DNA of 64,000 nucleotides from an uncultured Poribacteria bacterium (lineage in GTDB: Bacteria; Poribacteria; WGA-4E; WGA-3G). The stretch spans positions 3,266,481-3,330,480 of the forward strand of contig OY282383.1 of NCBI GenBank assembly GCA_958295855.1, in the 5' to 3' direction. Within the stretch, counting starts at the first letter, position 1; every line of letters starts with the position of its first letter. Shown in pieces: positions 32,186 to 41,152 of the stretch. The notes beneath the pieces were generated by a model that saw only the letters and a list, made by a program, of their open reading frames with translations, did no database searches and was not told the DNA's origin. The translations under genes were made by a program, and so were the position numbers.

Positions 32186-33460
32186 ATGGTTGAAACGATT
32201 TTAGTTGTTGATGATGATATGGATATCCTTGAACTCCTCAAGATGAGTTTGGAATCCGATGGATTTAAGGTACGCACTGCAACAGATGGATACAGCGGTT
32301 TGCAAAGTGCGCGCCTGAACCCACCAGATCTCATTCTTCTTGATGTGATGATGCCACAGAAAGATGGATTCCAGGTAATCCAGGAGCTCAAAGAATCGGA
32401 AGAGACGCAAGTTATTCCTGTGATTCTACTTACAGCACGCGGGCAAACCGAGGATAAAGTCCGAGGCTTGGATACGGGAGCAGACGACTATATTACGAAG
32501 CCGTTCGATCTACGCGAAGTGACTGCGCGGATTGAAACTGTCTTAGGCAGAACCCGGCCCATAAAATATATCAACCCTCTCATGCGGACAATGGGAGACG
32601 GGTTCAGCGAAGAAGGGGTGCAACAATTAGCAGGGCATCTCCGAACTGCTGCAGCCATTCAGAAAAAATTGTTACCGGAAAAATTGCCCAGCTTACAAGG
32701 CTATGATCTTGCTGCTCTGCTACAAAGTTCTACAGCCGTCTCCGGCGATTTCTACGATTTCATTCCGCTTAGCGAGACACAGTTCGGCATCGTTCTCGGT
32801 GATGTAAAGGGGAATGGGATACCTGCCGCGCTGTTGATGGTGATGATTCGCACAGCGTTGCGCTTGCTTTGTCAGGAGGAGCCTTTACCTGCATCGGTTC
32901 TCAAACGCATTAATGACTTACTCGTACGCGACACCGATGTGGATTTGTTTGCAACGATGATTTATGGTATATTGGATACACAGGCTTCAACCTTTACTTA
33001 TTCAAATGGTGGACACTGTTATCCATTGCACCGGAAAAATTTGCACGGCCCCTGTTATACTAACGATGGGGAAAAGTCGCAACTTGAGGATTTCAAAAAC
33101 ACCAGAGGAAGTCGCGAAAGTACAACTATTGATTTCTTAGAAACGGGCGGGATGTTGGTAGGAGCATTCGATCATGCGGAATTTGCAAGTGAGACATGTT
33201 TCCTAGAACGTGGTGACATCCTTCTCTTCTATACAGATGGGATCACCGAAACCGAAGCCCAGGAGAGCTTGCAACCTACGGAAACTACCTCCGAGGATAT
33301 GTTCTATGGTGAGGAAAGGCTCGTCGCCTGCCTCTCCGAGAACGCTACGCTGACAGCTAAAGCGTTATGTCAAGCTGTTGTAAGCGACCTGGCTCTGTTC
33401 AGTGGCAGCACGCAACCCAATGACGACCGGGCGTTGGTTGTCATCAGGCGTGAATCTTAA
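32186..33460 (+). CDS. response regulator with PP2C-type phosphatase domain, RsbU-like
   Basis: 424 residues from ATG 32186 (CAAGGAA 10 bases upstream); the frame extends to 32138 without support. Receiver domain: acidic pocket ILVVDDDMDIL, phospho-acceptor D in LILLDVMMPQKDGFQV, and conserved K in DYITKPFDLREV. A linker precedes a PPM/SpoIIE-type phosphatase (SGDFYDFIPLSETQFGIVLGDVKGNG, YSNGGHCYPL, DILLFYTDGITE, DDRALVVIRRE). It would dephosphorylate a STAS anti-anti-sigma factor in response to the kinase signal. Confidence 0.93.
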   Translation: MVETILVVDDDMDILELLKMSLESDGFKVRTATDGYSGLQSARLNPPDLILLDVMMPQKDGFQVIQELKESEETQVIPVILLTARGQTEDKVRGLDTGADDYITKPFDLREVTARIETVLGRTRPIKYINPLMRTMGDGFSEEGVQQLAGHLRTAAAIQKKLLPEKLPSLQGYDLAALLQSSTAVSGDFYDFIPLSETQFGIVLGDVKGNGIPAALLMVMIRTALRLLCQEEPLPASVLKRINDLLVRDTDVDLFATMIYGILDTQASTFTYSNGGHCYPLHRKNLHGPCYTNDGEKSQLEDFKNTRGSRESTTIDFLETGGMLVGAFDHAEFASETCFLERGDILLFYTDGITETEAQESLQPTETTSEDMFYGEERLVACLSENATLTAKALCQAVVSDLALFSGSTQPNDDRALVVIRRES

Positions 33461-33781
33461 ATTGTGTGTGCAATGGAACCTAGCGGGCTTTTTTTATGGA
33501 CCGCAATGGACATTGTCTTGGGTTTTCGATATCATAAAGCACAGGAAGGTGCAGTAGCACCGCCTGTACAATATATTTTGGGTATCTGCCCCGCAAAGCG
33601 GGGATAGCCCCGAAACAAAAGGCGGGAGCAGCCGCGAATTTGAACAAAAGGGTAGTTACCCCCGCTTTGCGGGGGAACCTACCATCTGATGAATCAAAGT
33701 CACATTCGCTTTATATTACCCCCGCAAGGATAATACCCCTGCAAAGCAGGGGCAAATACCAAAACGGAAGGAGCCTAAAAC
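33461..33781. repeat. gap with three PR-A copies
   Basis: PR-A cores at about 33589-33603 (CCCCGCAAAGCGGGG), 33659-33675 (CCCCCGCTTTGCGGGGG) and 33736-33752 (CCCCTGCAAAGCAGGGG). AAGGAGCC at 33767 is the ribosome site for the next gene. Confidence 0.8.
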
Positions 33782-34210
33782 GTGGGCGAGAAAACTGAAC
33801 AGGTGATTATCCTTTCTCTCCCAAGTTCAATGAAACTTGTTTATCTCCTCGACGTTGTTATCAGCGACATTCTGAAAGATATGAATTTCGCTGAGGACAT
33901 CCAAGAGCAGGTAAACCTTGCTGTCATTGAAGCGGGTACAAACGCAATCAAACATGGCAATAAAGAGCATCCGGACAAAAGGGCAACTTTTCAGTTCATT
34001 GTCGGTGAAGAGAAACTAACGATTGTCATTGAGGACGAGGGCCCGGGATTCGAGCGCCAAGAAGTTGCGGATCCGCTGGACCCGGCCAATTTGCTCAAAA
34101 GCAGCGGTAGGGGTTTATTTCTCATGGAAGCCTGTATGGACGCTGTCACCTACGAAGCCGAAGGCAGGATTATCAAAATGGTCAAATATAAGAACCCCCC
34201 GGATGCCTAG
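33782..34210 (+). CDS. anti-sigma factor serine kinase, RsbW-like
   Basis: 142 residues with a GTG start behind AAGGAG. A GHKL ATPase fold: N-box NLAVIEAGTNAIKHGN, G1 IVIEDEGPGFERQEV and G2 SSGRGLFLMEACMD (GRGL). Such kinases bind a sigma factor and phosphorylate the STAS partner. The sigma factor it controls is not adjacent. Confidence 0.92.
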   Translation: MGEKTEQVIILSLPSSMKLVYLLDVVISDILKDMNFAEDIQEQVNLAVIEAGTNAIKHGNKEHPDKRATFQFIVGEEKLTIVIEDEGPGFERQEVADPLDPANLLKSSGRGLFLMEACMDAVTYEAEGRIIKMVKYKNPPDA

Positions 34211-34953
34211 CCAATTCTGCCCAGATAATGGCTTTCAGCAGGTGGCAAGTTGCCTGTGTAAGGAAACATTGTCCTAATGGAATAAAGAGAGACGCTTTTG
34301 GCGCAGCTTGCAAGCCAAGTTGTGCGCGAAAAGCAAACAACTTTTTGGCGAAGCTTGCAAGCCAAGTTGTGCGCGAAAAGCAAACAACTTTTTTATTTCT
34401 TACATTACTTGCTAGACAAACCCATTTCTTACATGACTTGCTATTCAAATACCACGGCTTTTCTACATTGGGCAGAAGGCTTCTTGCTTTAATTGTCGCT
34501 GTCCGCGTTCCGTGGGAGAGAACGGCGCGCGTGCTTGCCTCCGAATTTGATGGGTAAAGAATGATTCCCCCGCAAAGCGGGGGGAAAATACCAAACCGCT
34601 TGAAAAATCTTCGCAAGCGCAAAAGGATAATACCCCTGCAAAGCAGGGGCAAATACAATTAGCAATTTTTCGCCCTAAGGGTGTTAACCCCTGCAAAACA
34701 GGGGCAAATACCAATCCTTGCGGAGAAATAAGGTGGCAGGATACGTCTGGAAATACAAGGTGTTAACCCCTGCAAAGCAGGGGCAAATACCAATTGTGCT
34801 GCAAATTTTTCGACGCTAGCGGTGCTGGCAAACTACGGTAGGAGGAATATGTCCAGGGGGCTGCCTTCACTACGCGCGAACCGCTGGCACCCAACAGAAA
34901 GCCTGCTTTACCAAAGGAGGCATAAATGCCTCAAACACTTTCAAGGAGTTTTT
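34211..34953. repeat. 743-bp repeat island
   Basis: A 47-bp tandem duplication (GCTTGCAAGCCAAGTTGTGC then GCGAAAAGCAAACAACTTTT) spans about 34306-34395. Then PR-A cores follow at about 34565, 34634, 34686 and 34768, each with GTGTTAA or TAATA on the left and CAAATACC on the right. A frame at 34822-34953 is open upstream of the STAS gene but has no support. No gene. Confidence 0.8.
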
Positions 34954-35298
34954 ATGCAAGTCAACCTTCGACACAAAGGTAGCGTTACAATTTTAGATCT
35001 TGAGGGAAAAATTATTGGGCCAGATACCTTAGCACTGAAAAGCATTATTGAGGAACGGATTCAGGCAGCTGAGGGGGGAAAGCTCAATTTGATTTTAAAT
35101 ATGGAGCGCGTCCAGATGATGGATAGCTCCGGCTTAGGAGTGCTGGTTGCTGCCTATACCTCCATCCAACGGAATGAGGGCCGGGTGGTACTCCTCAACC
35201 TCGGCGGGAACATCAGAAGTCTCATCGTTATGGCAAAACTAGTGACCATTTTTGACAGGTACGATACTGAGGCAGAAGCAATCGCCAGTTTTCTATGA
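34954..35298 (+). CDS. STAS-domain anti-anti-sigma factor, copy 2
   Basis: 114 residues from ATG 34954, behind CAAGGAG; the longer frame from 34822 is within repeat sequence. STAS fold with the phospho-site region VQMMDSSGLGVLVAAYTSI. Related to copy 1 but clearly diverged (DSSGLG rather than DSNALG). Likely substrate of the RsbW-like kinase. Confidence 0.92.
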   Translation: MQVNLRHKGSVTILDLEGKIIGPDTLALKSIIEERIQAAEGGKLNLILNMERVQMMDSSGLGVLVAAYTSIQRNEGRVVLLNLGGNIRSLIVMAKLVTIFDRYDTEAEAIASFL

Positions 35299-35352
35299 AC
35301 TTGCCATAGTTTTTTGTGTGATTCAAGAATGCACGTTGCTTATGGGCACAGT

Positions 35353-35389
35353 GGTATATTACCCCTGCTTTGCAGGGGTTAACACCCTT
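35353..35389. repeat. full-length PR-A copy
   Basis: TATTACCCCTGCTTTGCAGG followed by GGTTAACACCC. Preceded by GAATGCACGTTGCTTATGGG, a flank that recurs at 62960, so the flank may be part of a larger element. Confidence 0.8.
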
Positions 35390-35423
35390 AGCGACAAGTT
35401 AATTGGTATAACGGGTAAAAGAT

Positions 35424-36206
35424 ATGGAAACGCGGACCGGCAGTGACACCGAACAGAGCATCAGTTTATGGTATAAGTGCACCGGGTGCAACGAATTCGT
35501 TTTCAGAAGCGAGCTAGAGCGAAACTTCTATGTCTGCTCCTACTGTGGACATCTGTTCCCATTAGGCGTTGAAAAACGGCTTGAGCACCTGCTAGATATG
35601 CCTGATGTTGGAATCAGGGATGCCAATACAGGGGGAAGGGTGTTAACCCCTGCAAAGCAGGGGCAAATACCAATCCTTGCAGCCCAGGGGACAATTTCCG
35701 GATTTCCGGTGAGTCTGTTCCTTGCCGACCCGGGGGCGAACCCTACACAGATACTTATGACAACCCTTCTTGCCGTTGTTGATGTAGCTTTGAAGCAACG
35801 GACGCCGCTCATTACTGTTACCACCAGCCAACCCGGCGAATCGCAACTCTCTCAGGCAGAAACCGCCTACTTGACGATGGAAATGGAGCGATTAGTGGAT
35901 GCATCACTGCCCTATATCACCGTGTTGACTGAAACAGAGGTGGCACCACTCACCACGCATTTCCCGGTCGGAGAGATAGTTATTGCTGAGCGGGCCGCTG
36001 CAAAGAAAACGCCACAGGTGAACCTACAACCCGCACTCCATGCACCAGAGGAACAACTCCTGACTCAAGCACAAACATCGGAAGCGGGAGTGCCTCTAGA
36101 CATAAGCGTTGATTGCTATGTAACCCGTGCGGAACTGCGAAACCTGTTGGGACAATTCCTGAAATTTTTTGCAGCACCCACTGCGCACCCACTGGAGAAA
36201 CTATGA
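35424..36206 (+). CDS. AccD-like zinc-ribbon protein, reduced carboxyltransferase
   Basis: 260 residues. The N-terminal zinc ribbon LWYKCTGCNEFVFRSELERN then CSYCGHLF matches the acetyl-CoA carboxylase beta subunit. The remainder only loosely follows the carboxyltransferase fold and is shorter than the usual 280-300 residues; conserved glycine-rich oxyanion motifs are not evident. A PR-A copy inserts LTPAKQGQIP at about residues 73-82. It overlaps galK by ATGA, so translation is coupled. It is either a degenerate paralogue or a derived regulatory form; catalytic activity is doubtful. Confidence 0.6.
   Translation: METRTGSDTEQSISLWYKCTGCNEFVFRSELERNFYVCSYCGHLFPLGVEKRLEHLLDMPDVGIRDANTGGRVLTPAKQGQIPILAAQGTISGFPVSLFLADPGANPTQILMTTLLAVVDVALKQRTPLITVTTSQPGESQLSQAETAYLTMEMERLVDASLPYITVLTETEVAPLTTHFPVGEIVIAERAAAKKTPQVNLQPALHAPEEQLLTQAQTSEAGVPLDISVDCYVTRAELRNLLGQFLKFFAAPTAHPLEKL
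35638..35672. repeat. PR-A copy in frame in the AccD-like gene
   Basis: Full unit with left flank GGTGTTAA, core CCCCTGCAAAGCAGGGG and right flank CAAATACC. The inserted residues are VLTPAKQGQIP. Confidence 0.85.
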
Positions 36207-36725
36207 AACACCCTGTTGTGGACAATCCATTGTGTGTAGAGGATAACTTGCAGGATTCCCATATCGCGAAGAAATTCCATGAAATCTTCGGCAGCCAGCC
36301 TACATTCATTGCATCAGCACCGGGTAGGGTGAACCTGATCGGTGAACATACAGATTACAACAACGGCTATGTATTTCCTGTCGCCATCGATAAGTATGTC
36401 CGCGTTGCTGCACAGAAGCGAGAGGATAGGCAGGTTACGCTACATGCCCTAGACATTAACGAAAGTTGCGAATTCAGTTTGGAAGTGCCTTTTACCAGCC
36501 GTGCGGCTTGGAGCAAGTATCTTATAGGTGTCGCTCACCTCTTACAAGAATCTGGCAGACGGTTGGTGGGAATGGACGCGGTTATCACAGGCAATGTGCC
36601 GCTCGGGGCAGGGTAAGTTGCAGTGGCGTAAAATCACATCAAATTTATACATAAGTGGTAAAATCTAATCTGCTTAGAACTAGCAGGTAAGATTTTATTT
36701 GACTTCTGCAAATCCACAAAAAGAT

Positions 36726-36754
36726 TTGACAATCTGTAGTGTGTGTGGTATAAT
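36726..36754 (+). promoter_or_regulatory. consensus promoter within the IS element
   Basis: TTGACA at 36726-36731 and TATAAT at 36749-36754, spacer 17. It would transcribe tnpB and possibly the galK 3' part and the ROK gene. Confidence 0.75.
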
Positions 36755-36841
36755 GATGGTATCACGTTGGGGAGCATAGCAAGCATTACCTCTCGGTCAT
36801 GGGCTCCCCTCCCACTTGCTAGGGGATAAGAGACGTGATAC

Positions 36842-37975
36842 GTGAAAACCATGTCTCTACGAACACAGAAGATTCAACTCATTCCGAATAACAAGCAGGC
36901 GACGGCTATGGCTCAGCACTGCGGTTACGCACGTGTTGCCTACAATGCCGCGCTGTCTTCGTTTAAAAGCGGATTAGACGATGGTAACTGGAAGACGCTT
37001 TACGACATCAAAAAGGAATTCAATGCCCGTAAACGTGACATATTCCCCTGGTGCGATGAGATGTCCCAGAATGCCAGCAAGAATGCCATTCATCATTTTA
37101 GCGATGCAGTGAAAAGATGGAAGAGCGGTCAGAACAGGTTTCCTAAGCCTAAAAACCGAAGTGGTAAACATAGTTACCAAGCGGAGTAAAGGTATTAGCC
37201 CTGCAAAGCAGGGTAAATACCATTAGGCATGAACTCTGTTCGCGTGGAACGGAAGCGCGTCAAGCTGCCTGTCATCGGATGGGTGCGGATGACGGAGGAG
37301 TTACGTTGGACAGGCGATATCGGTAGAGTCACCGTCTCCCGTAAAGATGATAAGTGGTTTGTATCTATTCTGGTCCACACTGATGAAGGTAATTCGATGG
37401 TTCAGATGCCACTGATTGATGACCGGCTGCCTGTAGGCGTTGACGTGGGTATCAACACGCTGGCAACGTGTAGTGATGGCACAAAGTATGAGAACCCCCG
37501 GCCTCTGAAACGCTACCTACGGAAACTGAGGCGTGCCGGGCGAATGCTGTCACGGAAGACAAGGTTCTCAAGTAACTGGCATAAGGCGAGGAAACGGCTT
37601 GCCAGCATTCACTACAGAGTATCCTGCATCAGATTGGATAGTCATCATAAAGCAAGCACGTCCATCGTTCGGAAAGCTTCGGCTATTGGTATTGAGACGT
37701 TAAACGTCAGCGGTATGCTAAAGAACAAGAAACTTGCAAAGCATATAGCCGATGCATCTCTATACCGCTTTTTGACGATGATAAAGTATAAAGCAGAACG
37801 GCGGGGTATCCCCATCACGGAGGCTGCCATGTTCTTTGCCAGCAGTAAGACGTGTAGTAGTTGTGGACACAAAAAGACGGAACTTGACCTCTCTGAACGT
37901 ACCTACCACTGCGGTGAGTGTGGTTTCACGTGCGATCGGGATGTCAACGCAGCAATCAACCTGTGTCCGTCATAA
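36842..37975 (+). pseudogene. tnpB: tnpB copy 2, interrupted by a PR-A repeat
   Basis: Two frames in the same register (36842-37189 and 37229-37975) together match copy 1. Between them a PR-A unit adds about 40 bp with three in-frame stop codons (TAA, TAG, TAA). The second part holds GVDVGINTLATCSDG (RuvC-I), IGIETLNVSGM (RuvC-II), the zinc finger CSSCGHKKTELDLSERTYHC and DRDVNAAINL (RuvC-III). An internal start at 37229 could still express the nuclease domain, but without the N-terminal domain activity is unlikely. Confidence 0.88.
37190..37222. repeat. PR-A copy inside tnpB
   Basis: GGTATTAGCCCTGCAAAGCA followed by GGGTAAATACC. Shows that PR-A moves or spreads after IS insertion (nested insertion). 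Confidence 0.85.
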
Positions 37976-38138
37976 CAAGCATGTCGCCCGTAGCTCGCGG
38001 GAGACGTCAAACGCCTCTGGAGCTCGTGTAAGCCCTACGCTGGTAGGCAGTGAGTGTTGAATGAGGAAGTGTGGCAACTGACGGTCGCCTGTTAGATTTG
38101 AACAGGTTTGATCAGATATGTATAAGTCCCACAGAGCA
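37976..38138 (+). ncRNA. candidate omega (guide) RNA region at the IS right end
   Basis: The non-coding tail after tnpB contains hairpin-rich segments (GCCCGTAGCTCGCGGGA, CCCTACGCTGGTAGGC) that are conserved in the mini-element at 23650-23868 even though that copy lacks tnpB. In IS605-type elements this region encodes the guide RNA whose 3' end extends into flanking DNA; here the extension would be galK sequence (TTGAGTTCCTCCGCC). Confidence 0.55.
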
Positions 38139-39032
38139 GTTGAGTTCCTCCGCCGCACTTACAGTCTCCGCCGCACTTGCATTTCTGGCTGTCGCAGCGG
38201 ATTGTCATGAGCCGATTTTTAGAGAAGGTGAGCACCTTCGGAAGGAACTTGCCGCGTTGTGCCAACGCGCAGAGCATGAATTTGTGGGAGTCAATTGTGG
38301 TATTATGGATGGGACTATCTCGTTGTTCGGACAGGCAGACCACGCGTTGTTCCTTGACTGTCAATCGCTTGAACATGTGCATGTGCCGCTCAATTTAGCC
38401 GAGCACCACATTGTTGTTTGCAACACGATGGTGAAACGGGAACTTGCTGCCTCCGAATACAACAAACGGCGGGCTGAATGCGAAAAAGGCGTTGACATCC
38501 TCAGGAAATGGCTACCTGGCATCTCTTCACTTCGCGACGTTACGTTAGCCGATTTTAAAAAATATGAAGAGGAACTGCCCGCGTTAACACAAAAGAGGTG
38601 TCGATATGTGATTGAGGAGAACGCTCGCGTACTGGAGGCAGTTTCTGCACTGAAAACTGGAGTTAACCAATATCGCGATTCGGAGGGGGAAGGGCAGGCA
38701 CAAGGCACTGCCCCTACAGAATCGGCAGTGCCACAGGAGTCGCTGGCCCAATTTGGCAAGTTAATGAATGCCTCGCATACAGGACTCCGCGACGATTATG
38801 AGGTCAGCTGCAAGGAGTTAGATCTGCTGACAGACATTGCAGGAAGCATTGCCGGCGTCAGTGGCACTCGCATGACAGGCGCAGGTTTCGGCGGATGCAC
38901 AGTCAGTATTGTGCATCGCGACGCTTTAGAAATGTTGCGTACACGCGTGATGACAGAATATCCGCAACATAAGGGTATTGAACCTGAAATTTACTTATGT
39001 AACGTGAGTGGCGGCGCGACGATTGATAAGAG

Positions 39033-40076
39033 ATGAAGTATAGCATCGGAATTGACCTCGGGGGAACCGACATCAAAGCTGGGTTGGTATCAGCAACCGG
39101 CGATATTTCTTGCCGTTTAGTGCTACCTACGCTTGTGGATGCGGGGCCGAAGGCCATCGCAGCGCGCATTGCGAAAGCAGTCAGGCACGTGCTTGTACAA
39201 GCAGAACAGGCACTTATGACAGGTGCTATCGCTGGCAGCCCCAATGACACGAATATCATCGGCATTGGGCTCGGCGCGCCGGGGCTCATCATCGCTGAAA
39301 CCGGCATCGTCCACTTCTCGCCTAATTTTCCTGGCTGGTTCGACATCCCGCTTGTGGATTACGTTACCACAGCACTGGCTAGTCGAGATTCGGAAGAGGG
39401 CAGGCACAAGGCACTGCCCCTACATCCAGAGATTCCGATTTTTATGGACAACGATGTCAATGCGATGACATTAGGTGAACTCCACCACGGTGCAGGTGTG
39501 GGTTACCGAAACATTGTTGCACTGACACTCGGCACCGGCGTTGGCGGCGGTGTCGTAATAGACAGGCAAGTTTACCACGGTAGTCGGAATACCGCAGGCG
39601 AATTGGGACATACTGTTGTCGCACCAAACGGACGTTACTGTGGCTGTGGCAACCAGGGCTGTCTTGAGGCTTACGCTGGTGCGAAAAATATCGTTGAGCG
39701 AACCCAACAGAAGATGGAAACCGGTTTAACCACAATTTTAGCTGCTGAATCCGGTGTGAAGGAAAAATCTGTTCTAACGCCGAGGCGGATAGCCGAGGCA
39801 GCACAAGCGGGCGACAGGCTGGCAATGGAGATTTTTGCTGAAACCGGGCAGTACATAGGGATTGCCCTCACTTCAATCGCCCATATTCTGAACCCCCAAA
39901 TTGCAATCATCGGCGGCGGCATCGCCGCAGCTGGCGAAAAACTGCTTTTTGAACCCATCAGGGCTGAATTTGTCAAACGCACCATGGACATCCCGGCACA
40001 CATGGAGATTGTGCAGGCTGCCTTAGGAAACGATGCCGGTATTGTCGGTGCAGCGATGCTCGCATTTCGCTCCTAG
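39033..40076 (+). CDS. ROK-family sugar kinase, glucokinase-like
   Basis: 347 residues. The ATG overlaps the galK stop. ATP-binding motif IGIDLGGTDIKAGLV, sugar site MDNDVNAMTLGE, GTGVGGGVVI, the ExGH motif GELGHTVV and the ROK zinc motif CGCGNQGCLEAYAG are complete. Probably phosphorylates glucose or another hexose. A PR-B repeat in frame adds EEGRHKALPLHP before IPIFMDNDVN (about 39397-39427). With galK it forms a sugar-phosphorylation operon. Confidence 0.93.
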   Translation: MKYSIGIDLGGTDIKAGLVSATGDISCRLVLPTLVDAGPKAIAARIAKAVRHVLVQAEQALMTGAIAGSPNDTNIIGIGLGAPGLIIAETGIVHFSPNFPGWFDIPLVDYVTTALASRDSEEGRHKALPLHPEIPIFMDNDVNAMTLGELHHGAGVGYRNIVALTLGTGVGGGVVIDRQVYHGSRNTAGELGHTVVAPNGRYCGCGNQGCLEAYAGAKNIVERTQQKMETGLTTILAAESGVKEKSVLTPRRIAEAAQAGDRLAMEIFAETGQYIGIALTSIAHILNPQIAIIGGGIAAAGEKLLFEPIRAEFVKRTMDIPAHMEIVQAALGNDAGIVGAAMLAFRS

Positions 40077-40273
40077 CATGCAAATTTGAATAGCAAGTTT
40101 TGGAAACCTGCAAGCAACGCCAACTTTTGAATAGCAAGTTTTGGAAACCTGCAAGCAACGCCAACTTTTGAATAGCAAGCAACGCCACAGAGGGCAGGCA
40201 CAAGGCACTGCCCCTACATCACGGGATATTGGTATTTGTGTAACTCCTAAACGGTTCTTATGTGGAGAAAGTC
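40077..40273. repeat. 41-bp tandem repeat and a PR-B unit
   Basis: A unit containing GAATAGCAAGTTTTGGAAAC and CTGCAAGCAACGCCAACTTT repeats with a 41-bp period from 40088 (about 2.5 copies). Then GGGCAGGCACAAGGCACTGC (PR-B) at 40192-40211. No gene. Confidence 0.8.
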
Positions 40274-40987
40274 ATGAAAAATAAGATTTACATCGCCTAC
40301 AAGGCGAATTTGTGCTTTATGCAGAACGCTTTATATTCGTTCAAGAAGACATGTCTGTCTCTCTTGCAATGTAAGGCGCAGCTAGTGTTGCTGTGCTTAG
40401 CGTTCGGTTCCCTAAGTTGTGCAAAGGTTCCGGAGTTCATCAAGGATACTTTCCGCCCAGAAGTCATTGTCCCTGTCTTCGACCCGGATGCTCACATCAT
40501 GCCCCAAACAGGCACTGTCGGTTATGTCAAAAATGGGGTGAAAGCAATGGCTGTTCCACTTAACGATGTCAAAGTCGTTGATGCCTTCGGTATCTTTATC
40601 TATAACGGCACAAACCACTGGATATCCTTTAAAAAGAAGGATTGTCAGATGCTTGATGGAACAGGAAACGTTACCAAGCCCATCGACAAATCGCGGGAAT
40701 CCTTTTATCTCAAGAAAAATTTTAGACCGAAACTGCCGCCCGAATTTGAAGCGGAAGTATTCCGATGGGACAACTCTATCAGGATACAGGGAGACCCGGC
40801 GGTACTCCCCAGAGAAGATATTGAGAGAACAACAGTGATGCCGCGACAATACGCGAGATTCTTCGTCTACTTCCCCAAACGAAGCATTAACTATAGTAAC
40901 TTGAGGATTATTGTACCCAGAGTCACAAGCGATTTTAATGAACAGCAAACTACGTTCGTTTTCAAGTTTAAGGTTCAGAGAGGCTAA
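40274..40987 (+). CDS. predicted lipoprotein of unknown function
   Basis: 237 residues from ATG 40274 (GGAG 8 bases upstream; a GTG at 40262 is also in frame). After an unusually long N-region a hydrophobic stretch AQLVLLCLAFGSLSCAKV ends in a lipobox with cysteine LSC. The mature part is beta-rich without a domain I recognise (GTVGYVKNGVKAMAVPLNDV, FRPKLPPEFEAEVFRWDN). It precedes the NHL and SprA-like genes and may belong to the same envelope group. Confidence 0.65.
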   Translation: MKNKIYIAYKANLCFMQNALYSFKKTCLSLLQCKAQLVLLCLAFGSLSCAKVPEFIKDTFRPEVIVPVFDPDAHIMPQTGTVGYVKNGVKAMAVPLNDVKVVDAFGIFIYNGTNHWISFKKKDCQMLDGTGNVTKPIDKSRESFYLKKNFRPKLPPEFEAEVFRWDNSIRIQGDPAVLPREDIERTTVMPRQYARFFVYFPKRSINYSNLRIIVPRVTSDFNEQQTTFVFKFKVQRG

Positions 40988-41000
40988 ATGGTCTTTCATC

Positions 41001-41092
41001 AATTCAGTTTCTGCTCCGCTTTTTCCGCATGAGGTATTTACCCCCGCAAAGCGGGGAATGCACCCTCTGCAAAAGCGGGTTTCTGATGAGTA
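41001..41092. repeat. MITE-like repeat, left copy of an inverted pair
   Basis: Starts GTTTCTGCTCCGCTTTTTCC, has a PR-A core CCCCGCAAAGCGGGG near 41041-41055, and ends AAAGCGGGTTTCTGATGAG. Inverted, nearly identical copy at 42418-42500. The arms (TCCGCTTTTTCC and AAAAGCGGG) are themselves imperfect inverted repeats. Confidence 0.8.
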
Positions 41093-41152
41093 ACAAAGCG
41101 CATTCCCCATGAATTCAGTTTAAAAAAAGCATGGAAACGGGGAGGGAGAAAC

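Larger units (their letters stand above)
36613..38138 (+). mobile_element. IS200/IS605-like tnpB element inserted in galK
   Basis: About 1.53 kb with no target duplication, as expected for single-strand IS200/IS605 transposition. Left end TAAGTTGCAGTGGCGTAAAA, right end TCCCACAGAGCA. It carries tnpB only. It is inserted after GGGGCAGG. The tnpB of this copy is itself interrupted by a PR-A repeat. Confidence 0.85.
36203..39036 (+). pseudogene. galK: galactokinase split by an IS element
   Basis: The 5' part (36203-36612) encodes SAPGRVNLIGEHTDYNNGYV, the galactokinase signature, up to NVPLGAG. The 3' part (38139-39036) resumes with LSSSAALTVSAALAFL and ends with GAGFGGCTVSIVHRD. Removing 36613-38138 joins GCA-GGG-TTG-AGT in frame and restores the GAGLSSSAAL motif, giving about 435 codons, so the break is clean and the gene could revert by excision. 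A PR-B insert (EGQAQGTAPTES) sits in the 3' part. The ATG overlaps the previous stop and GGAG precedes it. The ROK gene overlaps its 3' end. Confidence 0.92.

Noticed and set aside
33588..34790. CRISPR-like reading of the clustered PR-A copies
   Set aside because: The distances are irregular, the units are palindromic and occur singly all over the window, and no cas genes are present.
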